Assembly: GCA_947624045.1 (NCBI GenBank)
Contig: CANQIL010000003.1
Coordinates: 1 to 64,000, forward strand
DNA from: an uncultured Bacilli bacterium
GTDB taxonomy: Bacteria; Bacillota_I; Bacilli_A; RF39; UBA660
Reading direction: 5' to 3'
Length of the DNA stretch: 64,000 nucleotides
The position numbers and the translations under genes were made by a program. The number at the start of each line of letters is the position of its first letter. The first letter of the stretch is position 1. Below, piece after piece: positions 9,225-18,500 of this stretch. The notes under the pieces were generated by a model, which worked only from the letters and a program-made list of their open reading frames with translations, made no database searches and was not told where the DNA came from.

Positions 9225-9305
9225 ATGAATATGAATAATAGGAAAACTAAATTAATTATAATAGAAGCATTTGTTGATTATTATCCGAGAACTTGTAAAA
9301 ATTAG
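9225..9305 (+). pseudogene. Remnant of a SipW/TasA-type leader gene
   Basis: A 26-codon frame (MNMNNRKTKLIIIEAFVDYY...) resembles the first residues of the surface protein at 154 (MNSRKQKYMIIGAL) and then ends at TAG. It lies 39 bp after the variable tail of the 6552 gene and is best read as the 5' stump of a lost paralogous surface-protein gene. A functional micro-ORF cannot be excluded. Confidence 0.4.
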
Positions 9306-9353
9306 TGAGTAAGTTTTTCACTTTAACTTTGACACTTTAATTACAAATGTCAA

Positions 9354-9382
9354 TTTACATATTTATACATCCATGCTATAAT
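9354..9382 (+). promoter_or_regulatory. Promoter of the PP2C gene
   Basis: TTTACA (9354-9359), 17-nt spacer and TATAAT (9377-9382) preceded by TGC. An imperfect inverted repeat with outer arms TTGACA (9329-9334) and TGTCAA (9348-9353) abuts the -35 box and may be an operator. Confidence 0.65.
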
Positions 9383-9402
9383 ACTACTAGTTAGGAGTTA
9401 TT

Positions 9403-10197
9403 ATGGAAGTACTTGATAAAATTAGTGAAATAGGAAGCGTTAGACATACTAATGAAGATGCTTGTCTTTATGTAGTCCATCCTAAAAATAAAAAATATAA
9501 ACTATTGGCTATAGCTGATGGTATGGGTGGTAAAGAATATGGGGAAATTGCTTCTAATTATACAATTGAAAAATTAAAAAGTTGGTTTTTACGAAAAGAT
9601 ATATCTAGTCTAAATGATAATAAAAAACTAGAATCATCTGTTACTAGACTTATCAAAAGAATAAATAATGAATTAATTTCTAAGTATAAAAAAGATACTC
9701 TAGGTACTACTTTAACTTTAGCTATAATTAATAAGAAAAATACTCTTATATTTAATATAGGTGACTCTAGAGCTTATATTTATAAAGCTCAAGAACTTAT
9801 CCAAATAACTGAAGATGATTCTGATGTATGGATGTATTATAAATATGGCAATGTTTCTAAAGAAGATTTAAGATACTTTGCTATTAGTAATTTAATAAAT
9901 GCTTGTATTGGCTTAAATAATGAACTATGTAAAATTACTACAACAATTATTCCTAATGACTATTCTATACTACTATTATTAACAGATGGAGTAACTGATT
10001 TATTAACTGATAAAAAGATTAGTAAAATTATTAAGAAAACTAAAAAAGAAGAAACTTTACAAAAAATAATTTATGAAGCAACTTATGTAGATCAAAAACT
10101 TGCTGTTCCTAATAGGCTTAAGAAAAAATATCTAGCTAAATATGTTATTCCTTTTACAGGAAGAGATAATGCTAGTGGGGTAATTTATATCAAATAA
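9403..10197 (+). CDS. PP2C-family protein serine/threonine phosphatase
   Basis: 264 aa, metal-dependent phosphatase. All family motifs are present in order: SVRHTNEDACL, IADGMGGKEYGEIAS (metal-binding Asp/Gly), GTTLTLAIINKKN, FNIGDSRAYIY, LLLLTDGVTDLLTD and GRDNASGVIYI. In Firmicutes such an enzyme (PrpC/Stp) usually sits beside a PASTA kinase (PrkC) and reverses phosphorylation of cell-division and envelope proteins. No kinase gene is in the window, so it is an orphan here. Own promoter at 9354-9382. Confidence 0.93.
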   Translation: MEVLDKISEIGSVRHTNEDACLYVVHPKNKKYKLLAIADGMGGKEYGEIASNYTIEKLKSWFLRKDISSLNDNKKLESSVTRLIKRINNELISKYKKDTLGTTLTLAIINKKNTLIFNIGDSRAYIYKAQELIQITEDDSDVWMYYKYGNVSKEDLRYFAISNLINACIGLNNELCKITTTIIPNDYSILLLLTDGVTDLLTDKKISKIIKKTKKEETLQKIIYEATYVDQKLAVPNRLKKKYLAKYVIPFTGRDNASGVIYIK

Positions 10198-10227
10198 TAA
10201 ATTTTTGGTATAAATTTTTATTTTTAT

Positions 10228-10244
10228 CCCATTATATTAATGGG
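10228..10244 (+). promoter_or_regulatory. Hairpin abutting the lipoprotein ribosome-binding site
   Basis: Perfect 7-bp stem CCCATTA / TAATGGG with a TAT loop; its 3' arm runs straight into the GGGAGG ribosome-binding sequence. No T run follows, so it is not a terminator. It could modulate translation of the lipoprotein. Confidence 0.4.
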
Positions 10245-10255
10245 AGGAATTAAAA

Positions 10256-10906
10256 ATGAAAAAAATATTTTTAGTATTATTAGGTAGTTTATTTATATTC
10301 ACTGGTTGTGGTACAAATATGAATACACCTACTGCTAAGGTAGAAGAATTTTTGGGTAAATATCAAAAAATGGATAGTGAAGTACTAGACCAATTAGATG
10401 ATATATTAGAAAGTGATACTAGTATGTCTGATAGTCAAAAAAGTGATTATAGAGCTCTTTTAGAAAAGCAATATCAAAACTTATCTTATAAAATAAAGGA
10501 TGAAAATATTAAAGATGATACCGCAACAGTAGATGTAGAAATTGAAGTATATGACTATGCTACTTCAATTAGAAAAGCAAGAAAGTATTTTAAAGACCAT
10601 CGTGATGAATTTGAGAATACTAAAGAGACAATTGATGAAGAAAGTGAACTTGATAACGATGGTAATAATACAACTGATAAAGAAGAAAATAATGCCGATA
10701 GTGATACGACTAATGATTCTACTGATAATAGCCTAATAGATACTATAAGTGAATTTATCGATTATAAAATTAAAGAGTTAAAGAATGTTACAGAAAAAGT
10801 TAAGTATGATATAACTTTTAATCTTACTAAAGAAGATGGTAAGTGGAAAATTGATGATATAAGCGATATGGATATTCAAAAAATTCATGGATTATATGAA
10901 AATTAA
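10256..10906 (+). CDS. Lipoprotein with an NTF2-like fold (unknown function)
   Basis: 216 aa. A classical lipoprotein signal peptide (MKKIFLVLLGSLFIFTGCG) has the lipobox FTGC, so it is membrane-anchored on the outer face. The rest is a split alpha/beta region: TAKVEEFLGKYQKMDSEVLDQL at the N-terminal part and KYDITFNLTKEDGKWKIDDI at the end, a pattern common in DUF4878/NTF2-like lipoproteins, separated by an acidic Asn/Asp-rich linker (~130-165). Follows the PP2C gene by 58 bp. No specific function is assigned. Confidence 0.8.
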   Translation: MKKIFLVLLGSLFIFTGCGTNMNTPTAKVEEFLGKYQKMDSEVLDQLDDILESDTSMSDSQKSDYRALLEKQYQNLSYKIKDENIKDDTATVDVEIEVYDYATSIRKARKYFKDHRDEFENTKETIDEESELDNDGNNTTDKEENNADSDTTNDSTDNSLIDTISEFIDYKIKELKNVTEKVKYDITFNLTKEDGKWKIDDISDMDIQKIHGLYEN

Positions 10907-10954
10907 TTATTAAATTTATGGGTAATATTTTTTATACAGAAGCAAAAAATATAC

Positions 10955-11105
10955 TTGCCAAAAGACTATTTATATGATATAGTGAATACGTCAAGGAAAC
11001 TTGCATAAAATAAAAAAAGGGAAGACTCAATTTTGTGAGTTGAGTACTTGCCATTGTGTAATGTTAAGCACTTAATCTACACTAGATTGAGTGCTATTTT
11101 TATTA
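10955..11105 (+). ncRNA. Structured small RNA, copy A, with its promoter
   Basis: Promoter TTGCCA (10955-10960), 17-nt spacer, TATAGT (10978-10983); predicted transcript ~10990-11105. Three hairpins: P1 CAAG-gaaa-CTTG, an A-rich linker, P2 with GGGAAGACTCAA against TTGAGTACTTGCC, and P3, a long AGCACT...AGTGCT stem followed by a T run. Order, linker and promoter geometry match the copies at 45.7, 47.2 and 47.6 kb, while the P2 and P3 arm sequences differ in a compensatory way. It lies upstream of the HerA-type gene, whose own -10-like TATAAT is at 11245-11250. Confidence 0.7.
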
Positions 11106-11274
11106 TATTTTTATCATTAATATTATTAACAAAAAAGGATTATTAGTAGAAATGATTAATAAATCTTTTTTCTTTTATAAATAAATAAATTAAATTAATT
11201 AATAAAAATAATTAAAGGATATTTTATTTTCCTTTTTTTTTTGATATAATCTTAGAAGAGTAGAGGGTGAAGCT
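11106..11274 (+). promoter_or_regulatory. Intergenic leader of the HerA-type gene
   Basis: Very AT-rich. An imperfect hairpin (about 11130-11176) with AAAAAAGGATTATTA against a TTAATAAATCTTTTTT-type arm looks like a weak terminator, and a TATAAT (11245-11250) 24 bp before the start is the likely -10 box; no convincing -35 was seen. Confidence 0.4.
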
Positions 11275-13260
11275 ATGCTAGGTACTATTAAAGAAATTAT
11301 TGATAATAGTGTTATTATCAAATTAAGTATAAATATTAATGAACAGCCTAATCTTGTAAATATCCATGTTATATTTGATGATGGTACTAAAAGAAAAGTA
11401 GTAGGGGAAATAGCTAATGTTAATCAAACAGAGATGGTTGTTAATATTGTGGGTGAAATAAATGATAATATCTTTTCACCTGGTTCTAGTGTTAAGCCAG
11501 CCTTTAAATCTGATATTAGAATAGTAACAGCTGAAGAATTACAATTAATTCTTGGTCCTCAAGAAGTAACCTTTGGTAAGACTAATTTTGGTACTAGTAA
11601 TGTTTATGAGGGTTATAAAATTAATATTGATATTAATGAATTTTTTAATACACACTTTGCTATCTTAGGAAACAGTGGAGCTGGTAAAAGCTGTACTGTA
11701 GCTTCTATTTTACAAAAGCTATTTACAAGTAGTAAGACACCACCAATAAATTCTAACCTTTTTTTCTTTGATGCTTATGGTGAATATACTAATGCTTTTA
11801 GTAGACTACATGAAGTAAATCCAGCTTTAAATTATAAATCTTTAACTACTAATACAGTTGACCCTGAATGTGAAGTTTTAAGAATACCACCTTGGTTATT
11901 AGATGTAGATGATTTAGTTTTATTATTAGATGTAACAACAGCATCACAAATACCAATAATTGAAAAGACCTTAAAGTTAGTACCTATCTTAACAGGAAAT
12001 AGTGAAAATGTAATTAAAAGAAAAAATGATATAATAGCAAGAGCTCTTCAAGATATTTTATTATCAGGAAATGACTCAACTAAAATAAGAGACCAAGTTA
12101 TAGGCGTTTTAACTAAATTTAATACACCATCTTTAAATCTAGAAACGCCAATTGTTCAACCTGGTTATACTAGAACTTTTAAACAATGTTTATTTGTTGA
12201 TAAGACTGGTAAAATGCAAGAAATGGAATTGGTTGTCGAATTTGTACGTGGCTATATAATAGAAACAGTTGAAGATATTCCAAAAGAAGAGTTAAATCCT
12301 TATTATACTTTGAATGACTTAGAGTTAGCTATGGATTTTGCTTTAATTAGTGAGGGTATTTTAAAAAGTGATAAAGTATTTGACTATGCTAATGTTATTA
12401 GTGTTCGTCTTCATACTTTAGCAACCGGTGACTATAAAGAATACTTTAATTATCCACGTTTTATTAATAAAGACCAATATATTGAAGATTTAATGACTAA
12501 TGAGAACAATGAAAAGTGTCAAATAATAAACTTTAATATTAACTATATTGATGATAGACTAGCTAAAGTTTTTACTAAAATTTTATCAAGAATGCTCTTT
12601 TTAAAAGCTAGCGTAACTAAGCCTCGTGGTAGTAGAGCTTTTCATATTATAATAGAAGAAGCTCATCGTTATGTTCAACATGATAGTGATATTGAAATAC
12701 TTGGCTATAATATATTTGAACGTATCACTAAGGAAGGTCGTAAGTATGGAGTGTTTTTGGCTTTAATTACCCAAAGACCTAGTGAATTATCAGATACTTG
12801 TATTTCTCAGTGTGCCAACTTTGTTGTGTTAAGAACACTTCATCCTAAAGATTTAGGCTATATAAAAGAAATGGTACCTAATGTTACATCAGAAATAGTC
12901 TTACAATTAAAGAACTTAAAACCAGGAAATTGTATTGCTTTTGGGTCAGCTTTTAAAGTACCAATTCCTATGTATGTTGACTTGCCTAATCCTAGACCAT
13001 TAAGTAATAATGTTAATTTAGAAGATGTTTGGTATAGACAAATTGCGAGTAAATCAGCTAGAGAAGTTACGCAAGGAGTAAATAATATTTATACCCAGCA
13101 ACCTGTTAGTCAAGCTCAAACAGTAGGACTAGTAGCTGGAGGAGTACAAGCAACGGCCGGAGTAGTTCAGGCTATGCCTCAAGCTCAAAATAGATTTATT
13201 CAAACTTCACCAGTTCAACAAGGACAAGTAACTAATGGAATGATAAATCAAAATATGTAA
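11275..13260 (+). CDS. HerA-like (DUF87) hexameric ATPase
   Basis: 661 aa. An N-terminal beta-barrel (HAS-barrel-like, ~1-110) is followed by the RecA-like core with Walker A AILGNSGAGKSCTV and a Walker B region FHIIIEEAHRYVQ, then the HerA/FtsK-type ITQRPSELSDTCISQCANF. The Gln-rich C-terminal ~80 residues look disordered. HerA proteins are DNA translocases that work with a nuclease in archaeal repair and in some bacterial defence systems (Sir2-HerA, DUF4297-HerA). Here no nuclease partner adjoins; the next genes are sepF and divIVA, so a chromosome or division role is as likely as defence. Confidence 0.88.
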   Translation: MLGTIKEIIDNSVIIKLSININEQPNLVNIHVIFDDGTKRKVVGEIANVNQTEMVVNIVGEINDNIFSPGSSVKPAFKSDIRIVTAEELQLILGPQEVTFGKTNFGTSNVYEGYKINIDINEFFNTHFAILGNSGAGKSCTVASILQKLFTSSKTPPINSNLFFFDAYGEYTNAFSRLHEVNPALNYKSLTTNTVDPECEVLRIPPWLLDVDDLVLLLDVTTASQIPIIEKTLKLVPILTGNSENVIKRKNDIIARALQDILLSGNDSTKIRDQVIGVLTKFNTPSLNLETPIVQPGYTRTFKQCLFVDKTGKMQEMELVVEFVRGYIIETVEDIPKEELNPYYTLNDLELAMDFALISEGILKSDKVFDYANVISVRLHTLATGDYKEYFNYPRFINKDQYIEDLMTNENNEKCQIINFNINYIDDRLAKVFTKILSRMLFLKASVTKPRGSRAFHIIIEEAHRYVQHDSDIEILGYNIFERITKEGRKYGVFLALITQRPSELSDTCISQCANFVVLRTLHPKDLGYIKEMVPNVTSEIVLQLKNLKPGNCIAFGSAFKVPIPMYVDLPNPRPLSNNVNLEDVWYRQIASKSAREVTQGVNNIYTQQPVSQAQTVGLVAGGVQATAGVVQAMPQAQNRFIQTSPVQQGQVTNGMINQNM

Positions 13261-13262
13261 AA

Positions 13263-13307
13263 ATCAAAAGAAAAAATTAAATTTAAGCTTTTTCTTTTGA
13301 TATTTTT
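13263..13307 (+). terminator. Rho-independent terminator after the HerA-type gene
   Basis: 13-bp perfect stem ATCAAAAGAAAAA / TTTTTCTTTTGAT followed by ATTTTT. Confidence 0.8.
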
Positions 13308-13355
13308 ATGATAAAATGAATTATAGTAACGAAGTATAATTTTGGAGGTAAAACT

Positions 13356-13799
13356 ATGGCTTTAGATAAATTAAAAGGATTATTTGGTAATGATGAGCAA
13401 GAAGAAACAGAAGTAGCACCAGATGAGGAGTATTACACAACAACAAGAGAAGCTTTTCATACCGCTAATGGTAATGCTGGAAGTAAAATGATGTTATTAG
13501 AACCACGAGCTTATTCTGAGAGTCAACAAATTGCTGATTATTTGAAAAATCGTAGTAGTGTTGTTGTGAATTTAAAAAGAGTAACACCAGATGTTGCTAA
13601 AAGAATTGTTGACTTTTTATATGGTTGCATTTATGCTATTGGTGGTGATTTACAAAAATTAGGTGGCGGAATTTTCTTATGTACGCCTAATAATGTAAAT
13701 GTAGAAGGCAAAATAAGTGAAGATGCTAATAATCAAAGTACCAAACAAAACCGTACTAAAAAAGAAAAAACTGATGAAGAAGAAGATGATTTCTTTTAA
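13356..13799 (+). CDS. sepF: Cell-division protein SepF
   Basis: 147 aa. An N-terminal amphipathic membrane helix ([13 protein letters not shown]), an acidic linker and the SepF core ~45-120 ([37 protein letters not shown]) are all present. SepF links FtsZ to the membrane at the septum and polymerises into arcs. A Lys/Asp/Glu-rich tail extends beyond the core. The adjacent divIVA gene preserves the usual sepF-divIVA linkage of Firmicutes although ylmD/E/G/H are absent. Good GGAGG ribosome site. Confidence 0.94.
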   Translation: MALDKLKGLFGNDEQEETEVAPDEEYYTTTREAFHTANGNAGSKMMLLEPRAYSESQQIADYLKNRSSVVVNLKRVTPDVAKRIVDFLYGCIYAIGGDLQKLGGGIFLCTPNNVNVEGKISEDANNQSTKQNRTKKEKTDEEEDDFF

Positions 13800-13829
13800 G
13801 AGTTAGCCCTTTCGAGGTGATTTCAATAT

Positions 13830-14267
13830 ATGGAAAAATTTAGTTATGAAGCTAATGGATATAATCGCGTCGAAGTTAATCAATTTGTAAGTGATGTTAT
13901 AACTCAAACTGAGGGTATAATTACTAAGTGCAAAGAGCAAAGAGTACAAATAGATAAATTAAAAAGCGAATTAGAACATTATAAAAATCTTGAGAGAACT
14001 TTAAACTTAGCGATTATTAAAGCAGAAGAAACAGCTGATAATATAAAGAAAGTAGCTAGAGATGAATCAGAAATGATTGTTGAAGATGCTAAACATAATG
14101 CTTCTAGAATTGTAAATGAAGCTCTTTTGAAAGCTGATAAAATACAAACTAAAGCTGATACGCTAGAACAGAATGTTAAGATTTTTAAAAGAAAATTAAA
14201 ATTAATTATGGAACAACAACTAGCCGTTGTTGATGAAATTGAAGTATTAGAATTAGATCCTAAATAG
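13830..14267 (+). CDS. divIVA: DivIVA-domain polar/septal coiled-coil protein
   Basis: 145 aa. The N-terminal membrane-curvature-binding motif FSYEANGYNRVEVNQFVSDV is the DivIVA lipid-binding domain, followed by coiled coil (~25-130). DivIVA marks negatively curved membrane at poles and septa and recruits division or wall proteins. Shorter than the B. subtilis protein but of the same architecture. Directly follows sepF; a terminator overlaps its stop codon. Confidence 0.88.
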   Translation: MEKFSYEANGYNRVEVNQFVSDVITQTEGIITKCKEQRVQIDKLKSELEHYKNLERTLNLAIIKAEETADNIKKVARDESEMIVEDAKHNASRIVNEALLKADKIQTKADTLEQNVKIFKRKLKLIMEQQLAVVDEIEVLELDPK

Positions 14268-14283
14268 AAATAGGATTTTTTTT
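14257..14283 (+). terminator. Rho-independent terminator overlapping the divIVA stop
   Basis: Stem ATCCTA / TAGGAT across the TAG stop, followed by a run of T. Confidence 0.7.
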
Positions 14284-14327
14284 CATAAATGATAAAATTT
14301 TTACATATATTTTAGTGCGAATAAATA

Positions 14328-14356
14328 TTGTCAAAGCTAAAAAAATATGCTATAGT
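14328..14356 (+). promoter_or_regulatory. Promoter of the T-box operon
   Basis: TTGTCA (14328-14333), 17-nt spacer, TATAGT (14351-14356) with an upstream TGC (extended -10). Confidence 0.75.
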
Positions 14357-14362
14357 ACTAAA

Positions 14363-14585
14363 GAAAGCAAGTGCGAAAGATGGAGTATTTTAAAATTTAA
14401 AGAGAGCTTGTGGTTGGTGGAAACAAGTAAGGCTAAAATATTCGGATCACTTTCAAGTTGCGATTTATGGATAAGATAAATACGAATAGACGCGTTATAG
14501 TTATTAAAGATTAAGTAATACTTATAAATTAAGGTGGTACCACGAACTATTCGTCCTTATGGATGAATAGTTTTTATCTTTTTGG
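14363..14585 (+). promoter_or_regulatory. T-box leader (isoleucine specifier) for the exchanger-ileS operon
   Basis: Conserved T-box sequence AAGGTGGTACCACG at 14531-14544 is followed by a strong terminator hairpin (14545-14572, AACTATTC... / ...GAATAGTT, then T run). Upstream sequence has Stem I features (GATGGAGTATTTT, GGTGG) and a plausible ATC specifier in TTCGGATCACTTT. T-boxes sense uncharged tRNA and switch from terminator to antiterminator. The identity Ile is supported by ileS two genes downstream. Confidence 0.88.
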
Positions 14586-14597
14586 AAAGGAGAATTT

Positions 14598-15548
14598 ATG
14601 TTATTAAATATTATCTTTTTAATATTAGGTTTTATCATTTTAATTAAGGGTGCGGATATCTTTGTTGATGGAGCTAGTTCAATTGCTTTAAATTTTAAAG
14701 TATCTAAAATGTTAATAGGACTAACAATTGTTGCTTTTGGAACTAGTGCTCCTGAGTTTGCGGTTAGTGTTAAGTCATTACTGGCAAACAGTAGTGATAT
14801 TGTTTTAGGTAATGTTATAGGTAGTAATATCTTAAATATTTTACTTATTTTAGGAGTATCGGCTTTGTTTCATTCACTGACAGTAAAAAATAATACCGTC
14901 AAAAAAGAACTCCCTATAGCTTTACTTATTACTATCCTTTTTGCGGTTTTATTATCTGATAATATCTTTAATGTTAAAGATATTAATCGCTTTACTAGAA
15001 GTGATGGGATAGTTTTGCTTTTATTCTTCAGTGTATTTATTTATTATCTAATTAGTATGATGCGAAAAAAGGTTGATGAGCAAGATGATAAAGTACCGAT
15101 GTCTTTAGTCAAGTCTTTTGCTTTTACTATTCTAGGTATAATTTCTATTATTTTTGGTAGTAATATGGTTGTAAATCACGCAACTATATTAGCTAGATTA
15201 ATAGGTGTAAGTGAAAGAATAATTGCTTTAACTATAATTGCTCTAGGTACATCACTTCCTGAATTAGTAACATCAGTTACCGCAACAAAAAAGGGTGAGT
15301 ATGATATCGCGATTGGTAATGTTGTTGGTAGTAATATTTTTAATATAGGCATTGTTATCGGCTTACCAGTTACTATCTTAGGAGGATTTTCGCATATAAC
15401 ATTTAGTTATATTGATATAATTACTATGATTTTATCAGCTATTTTACTATTTATGTTTTCTTATAATGATTATAAAATATCTAAAAAAGAAGGAATATTA
15501 TTTTTACTATTATTTATAGGCTATTATGCTTATGCAATTTTTTCTTAA
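14598..15548 (+). CDS. Sodium/calcium exchanger family (CaCA) membrane protein
   Basis: 316 aa, about ten membrane segments. Two internally homologous alpha-repeats carry the family signatures: VAFGTSAPEFAVSVKSLLAN plus IVLGNVIGSNILNILLI in the first half, and IALGTSLPELVTSVTATKKG plus IAIGNVVGSNIFNIGIV in the second. These bind cation in YrbG/CaX-type exchangers. It lies between an Ile T-box and ileS, so its transcription is expected to rise when isoleucine-charged tRNA is scarce, which is unusual for an ion exchanger. Confidence 0.93.
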   Translation: MLLNIIFLILGFIILIKGADIFVDGASSIALNFKVSKMLIGLTIVAFGTSAPEFAVSVKSLLANSSDIVLGNVIGSNILNILLILGVSALFHSLTVKNNTVKKELPIALLITILFAVLLSDNIFNVKDINRFTRSDGIVLLLFFSVFIYYLISMMRKKVDEQDDKVPMSLVKSFAFTILGIISIIFGSNMVVNHATILARLIGVSERIIALTIIALGTSLPELVTSVTATKKGEYDIAIGNVVGSNIFNIGIVIGLPVTILGGFSHITFSYIDIITMILSAILLFMFSYNDYKISKKEGILFLLLFIGYYAYAIFS

Positions 15549-15566
15549 AGAAAGTAGGTTGTATTT

Positions 15567-18500
15567 ATGAAATTTGAAAAATTAAAACAAGGAAAAATAG
15601 ACGAAATTGAAAAAGAAATGGCTAAAAAATGGGATGAAGAAGATATTTATACTAAGACTGTTTCTAATAGAAAAGATGCTAAGAACTTTGTTTTCTACGA
15701 TGGACCAGCTACAGCTAATGGTATGCCAGGTATTCATCATACGCTAGCTAAATTACTTAAAGATACTGTTTGTAAGTATAAGACAATGCAAGGTTTTAAA
15801 GTGGTTAGAAAAGTAGGTTGGGATACACATGGTTTGCCTGTTGAAGTGCAAGTAGAAAAAGAACTAAACTTCTCTAATAAAAATGATATAGAAGCTTATG
15901 GTATTAAAGAATTTAATCAAAAATGTCGCGAAAGTGTTTGGAAAAATGAGGAGTATTTTACTAAGTTTACTAAGCAAATGGGGCAATTTATTGATTTAAA
16001 GCATCCTTATATTACTTATGATAATGACTATATTGAAACAGAATGGTGGATTTTAAAGAAGATATTTGATGAGGGTTATATTTATAATGGTCTAAAAATT
16101 GTTCCTTGGTGTCCACGATGTGGTACGGGTCTTGCTTCTCATGAGGTTGCCCAAGGTTACAAAGAAATTTCTGTTAATACTGTTTATGTACCTTTCGAAG
16201 TAAAAAAGGAAGAAAATACTTACTTCTTAGTTTGGACAACAACACCTTGGACTTTAATAGCTAATGTAGCTTTATGTGTAAACCCTGAAGAAACTTATGT
16301 CAAGTGTTTGTCAAAAGGCTATAATTTTATAGTTGTTAAAGCTTTGGCACCAGCAATATTAGGTAAAGACTATGAAATAGTAGAAGAGTATAAAGGTAAA
16401 GACTTAGAATTTATGGAGTATGAGCAATTAATGCCGTTCTTAAAGCCTAATAAAAAAGCTTTTTATGTAACATGTGCTGATTATGTAACTACCGAAGATG
16501 GTACAGGTATTGTTCATATTGCGCCAGCTTTTGGACAAGATGACTATGAAGTTGGCTTAAAATATGATTTACCTGTTTTAAACCCCGTAGGTGAAGACGG
16601 TTGCTACACTGAGGGGCCATGGCAAGGTAGATTAGTTGTTGATAGTGAACTTGAAGTTGATATTATTAAATACTTAGCTAGTGAAGATAAGCTTTTCAAA
16701 AAACAAAAAATGCTTCATGATTATCCACATTGTTGGAGATGTAAAACACCACTAGTTTATTATTCAAAGCCATCTTTATATATTAAAACAACAGCTAAGA
16801 AAGAAGAAATAATAAATGAAAATAAAAAAGTAGCTTGGCATCCGGATTATGTTGGGGAAAAGCGTTTTGAAAACTGGCTTTTAAATATGAACGATTGGGC
16901 TATTTCGCGTAATAGATATTGGGGTTGTCCTATTCCTCTTTGGAAGTGTAGTTGTGGTCATGAAATAATGGTAGGCTCTCGTCGAGAACTTAAGAACTTA
17001 GCTATCGAAGAAGTAAGTGATGATATTGATTTACATCGTCCATACGTTGATGATATTCATATTGAGTGTCCTAAGTGTCATGAGAAAATGTCTAGAATTA
17101 CCGATGTTATTGACTGCTGGTTTGATTCAGGTGCTATGCCTTTTGCACAATATCATTATCCTTTTGAAAATAAAGAGCTTTTTGAAAGTCAATTTCCAGC
17201 TGACTTTATCGCAGAGGGCATTGACCAAACAAGAGGTTGGTTTTATTCTCTTTTAGTAATTTCTACTTTCATTACCGGTAAGACGCCTTATAAAAATGTC
17301 TTAGTAAATGACCTTTTATTAGATAAGTATGGTCAAAAAATGCATAAATCACGTGGTAATACGATAAGCCCATTTGGTATTATGGATGAGTTTGGAGCTG
17401 ATACAGTAAGATTTTATATGCTATATGCATCTCCAGTTTGGACCCCATTAAAATTTGATGTTGATGGCGTAAAGGAAATCTATTCAAAATATATTTCTAC
17501 CTTTAAAAATGCTTACTCATTCTTTGAAATGTATGCTAATGCAGATAATGTTGACCCTAGAACTTATAATATTCCTGTAGAAAAACGTCCTTTAATTGAT
17601 AGATGGCTAATTTCTAAACTAAATAAACTAATTAAAAATGTCAACAGTGCTTTTTTAGAATATGACTTAAATAAAGTTGCTAAATTAATTGTGCCATTTT
17701 TAAACGATGATTTATCTAACTGGTATATTAGAAGTAATAGAAGACGTTTTTGGGATAGTGAATTAACGGAGTCAAAAAAATGTGTCTACTTGACAACTTA
17801 TGAAGTATTAGTAGAATTATGTAAATTATGTGCTCCTTTAACACCATTCTTAACAGAAGAAATTTATCAAAAACTAACTAATGAAGAGTCTGTTCATCTA
17901 GCCAATTATCCAGTTGAACAAGAAGAATTAATTGATGAAGTAATAGAAGAGAAAATGGATTTAGTAAGAGATATTTGTTCTTTAGGTCGCTTTGCTAGAG
18001 AAGAAGCTAATATAAAGGTTCGTCAACCTATCAAAAGCTTAATCTTACCAAAGAGTGATGAGATGATTATTAGTGATTTATTACCAATTATAGAAGAAGA
18101 ATTAAATGTTAAAGAAATTATCTTTAAAGAAGATATGAGTACTTATTTAGAATATATTGTTAAACCTAATTTTAAAGTTTTAGGTAAAACGCTTGGCCCT
18201 AAAATAAAGCCATTACAAGAAATATTAAATAACTTAAAACTAGAAGAAATAAATGCTTTATCTGATGGAAAATTAACAGTAAATTTAGAGGGTGAAGACT
18301 TTACTCTTACCCCTGAATCAGTACTAATAAGCTTAAAACAAAAAGAGGGCTATGCTTCAACTTCTAATAATAAAACTTGTGTTGTTATTGATACAGAGCT
18401 AACAGAAGACTTAATCTTAGAAGGCTTAGCAAGAGAATTTGTAAGAAAGTGTCAATCTCTTCGTAAAGAAGCTGACTTTATCATTACTGAACATATTAAA

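Noticed and set aside
10228-10244. Terminator after the PP2C gene
   Set aside because: The hairpin lacks a T run and merges into the ribosome-binding site of the next gene; a translational role is more likely.
11275-13260. HerA as part of a Sir2-HerA or DUF4297-HerA defence system
   Set aside because: No nuclease or Sir2 gene is adjacent; the neighbours are sepF and divIVA.
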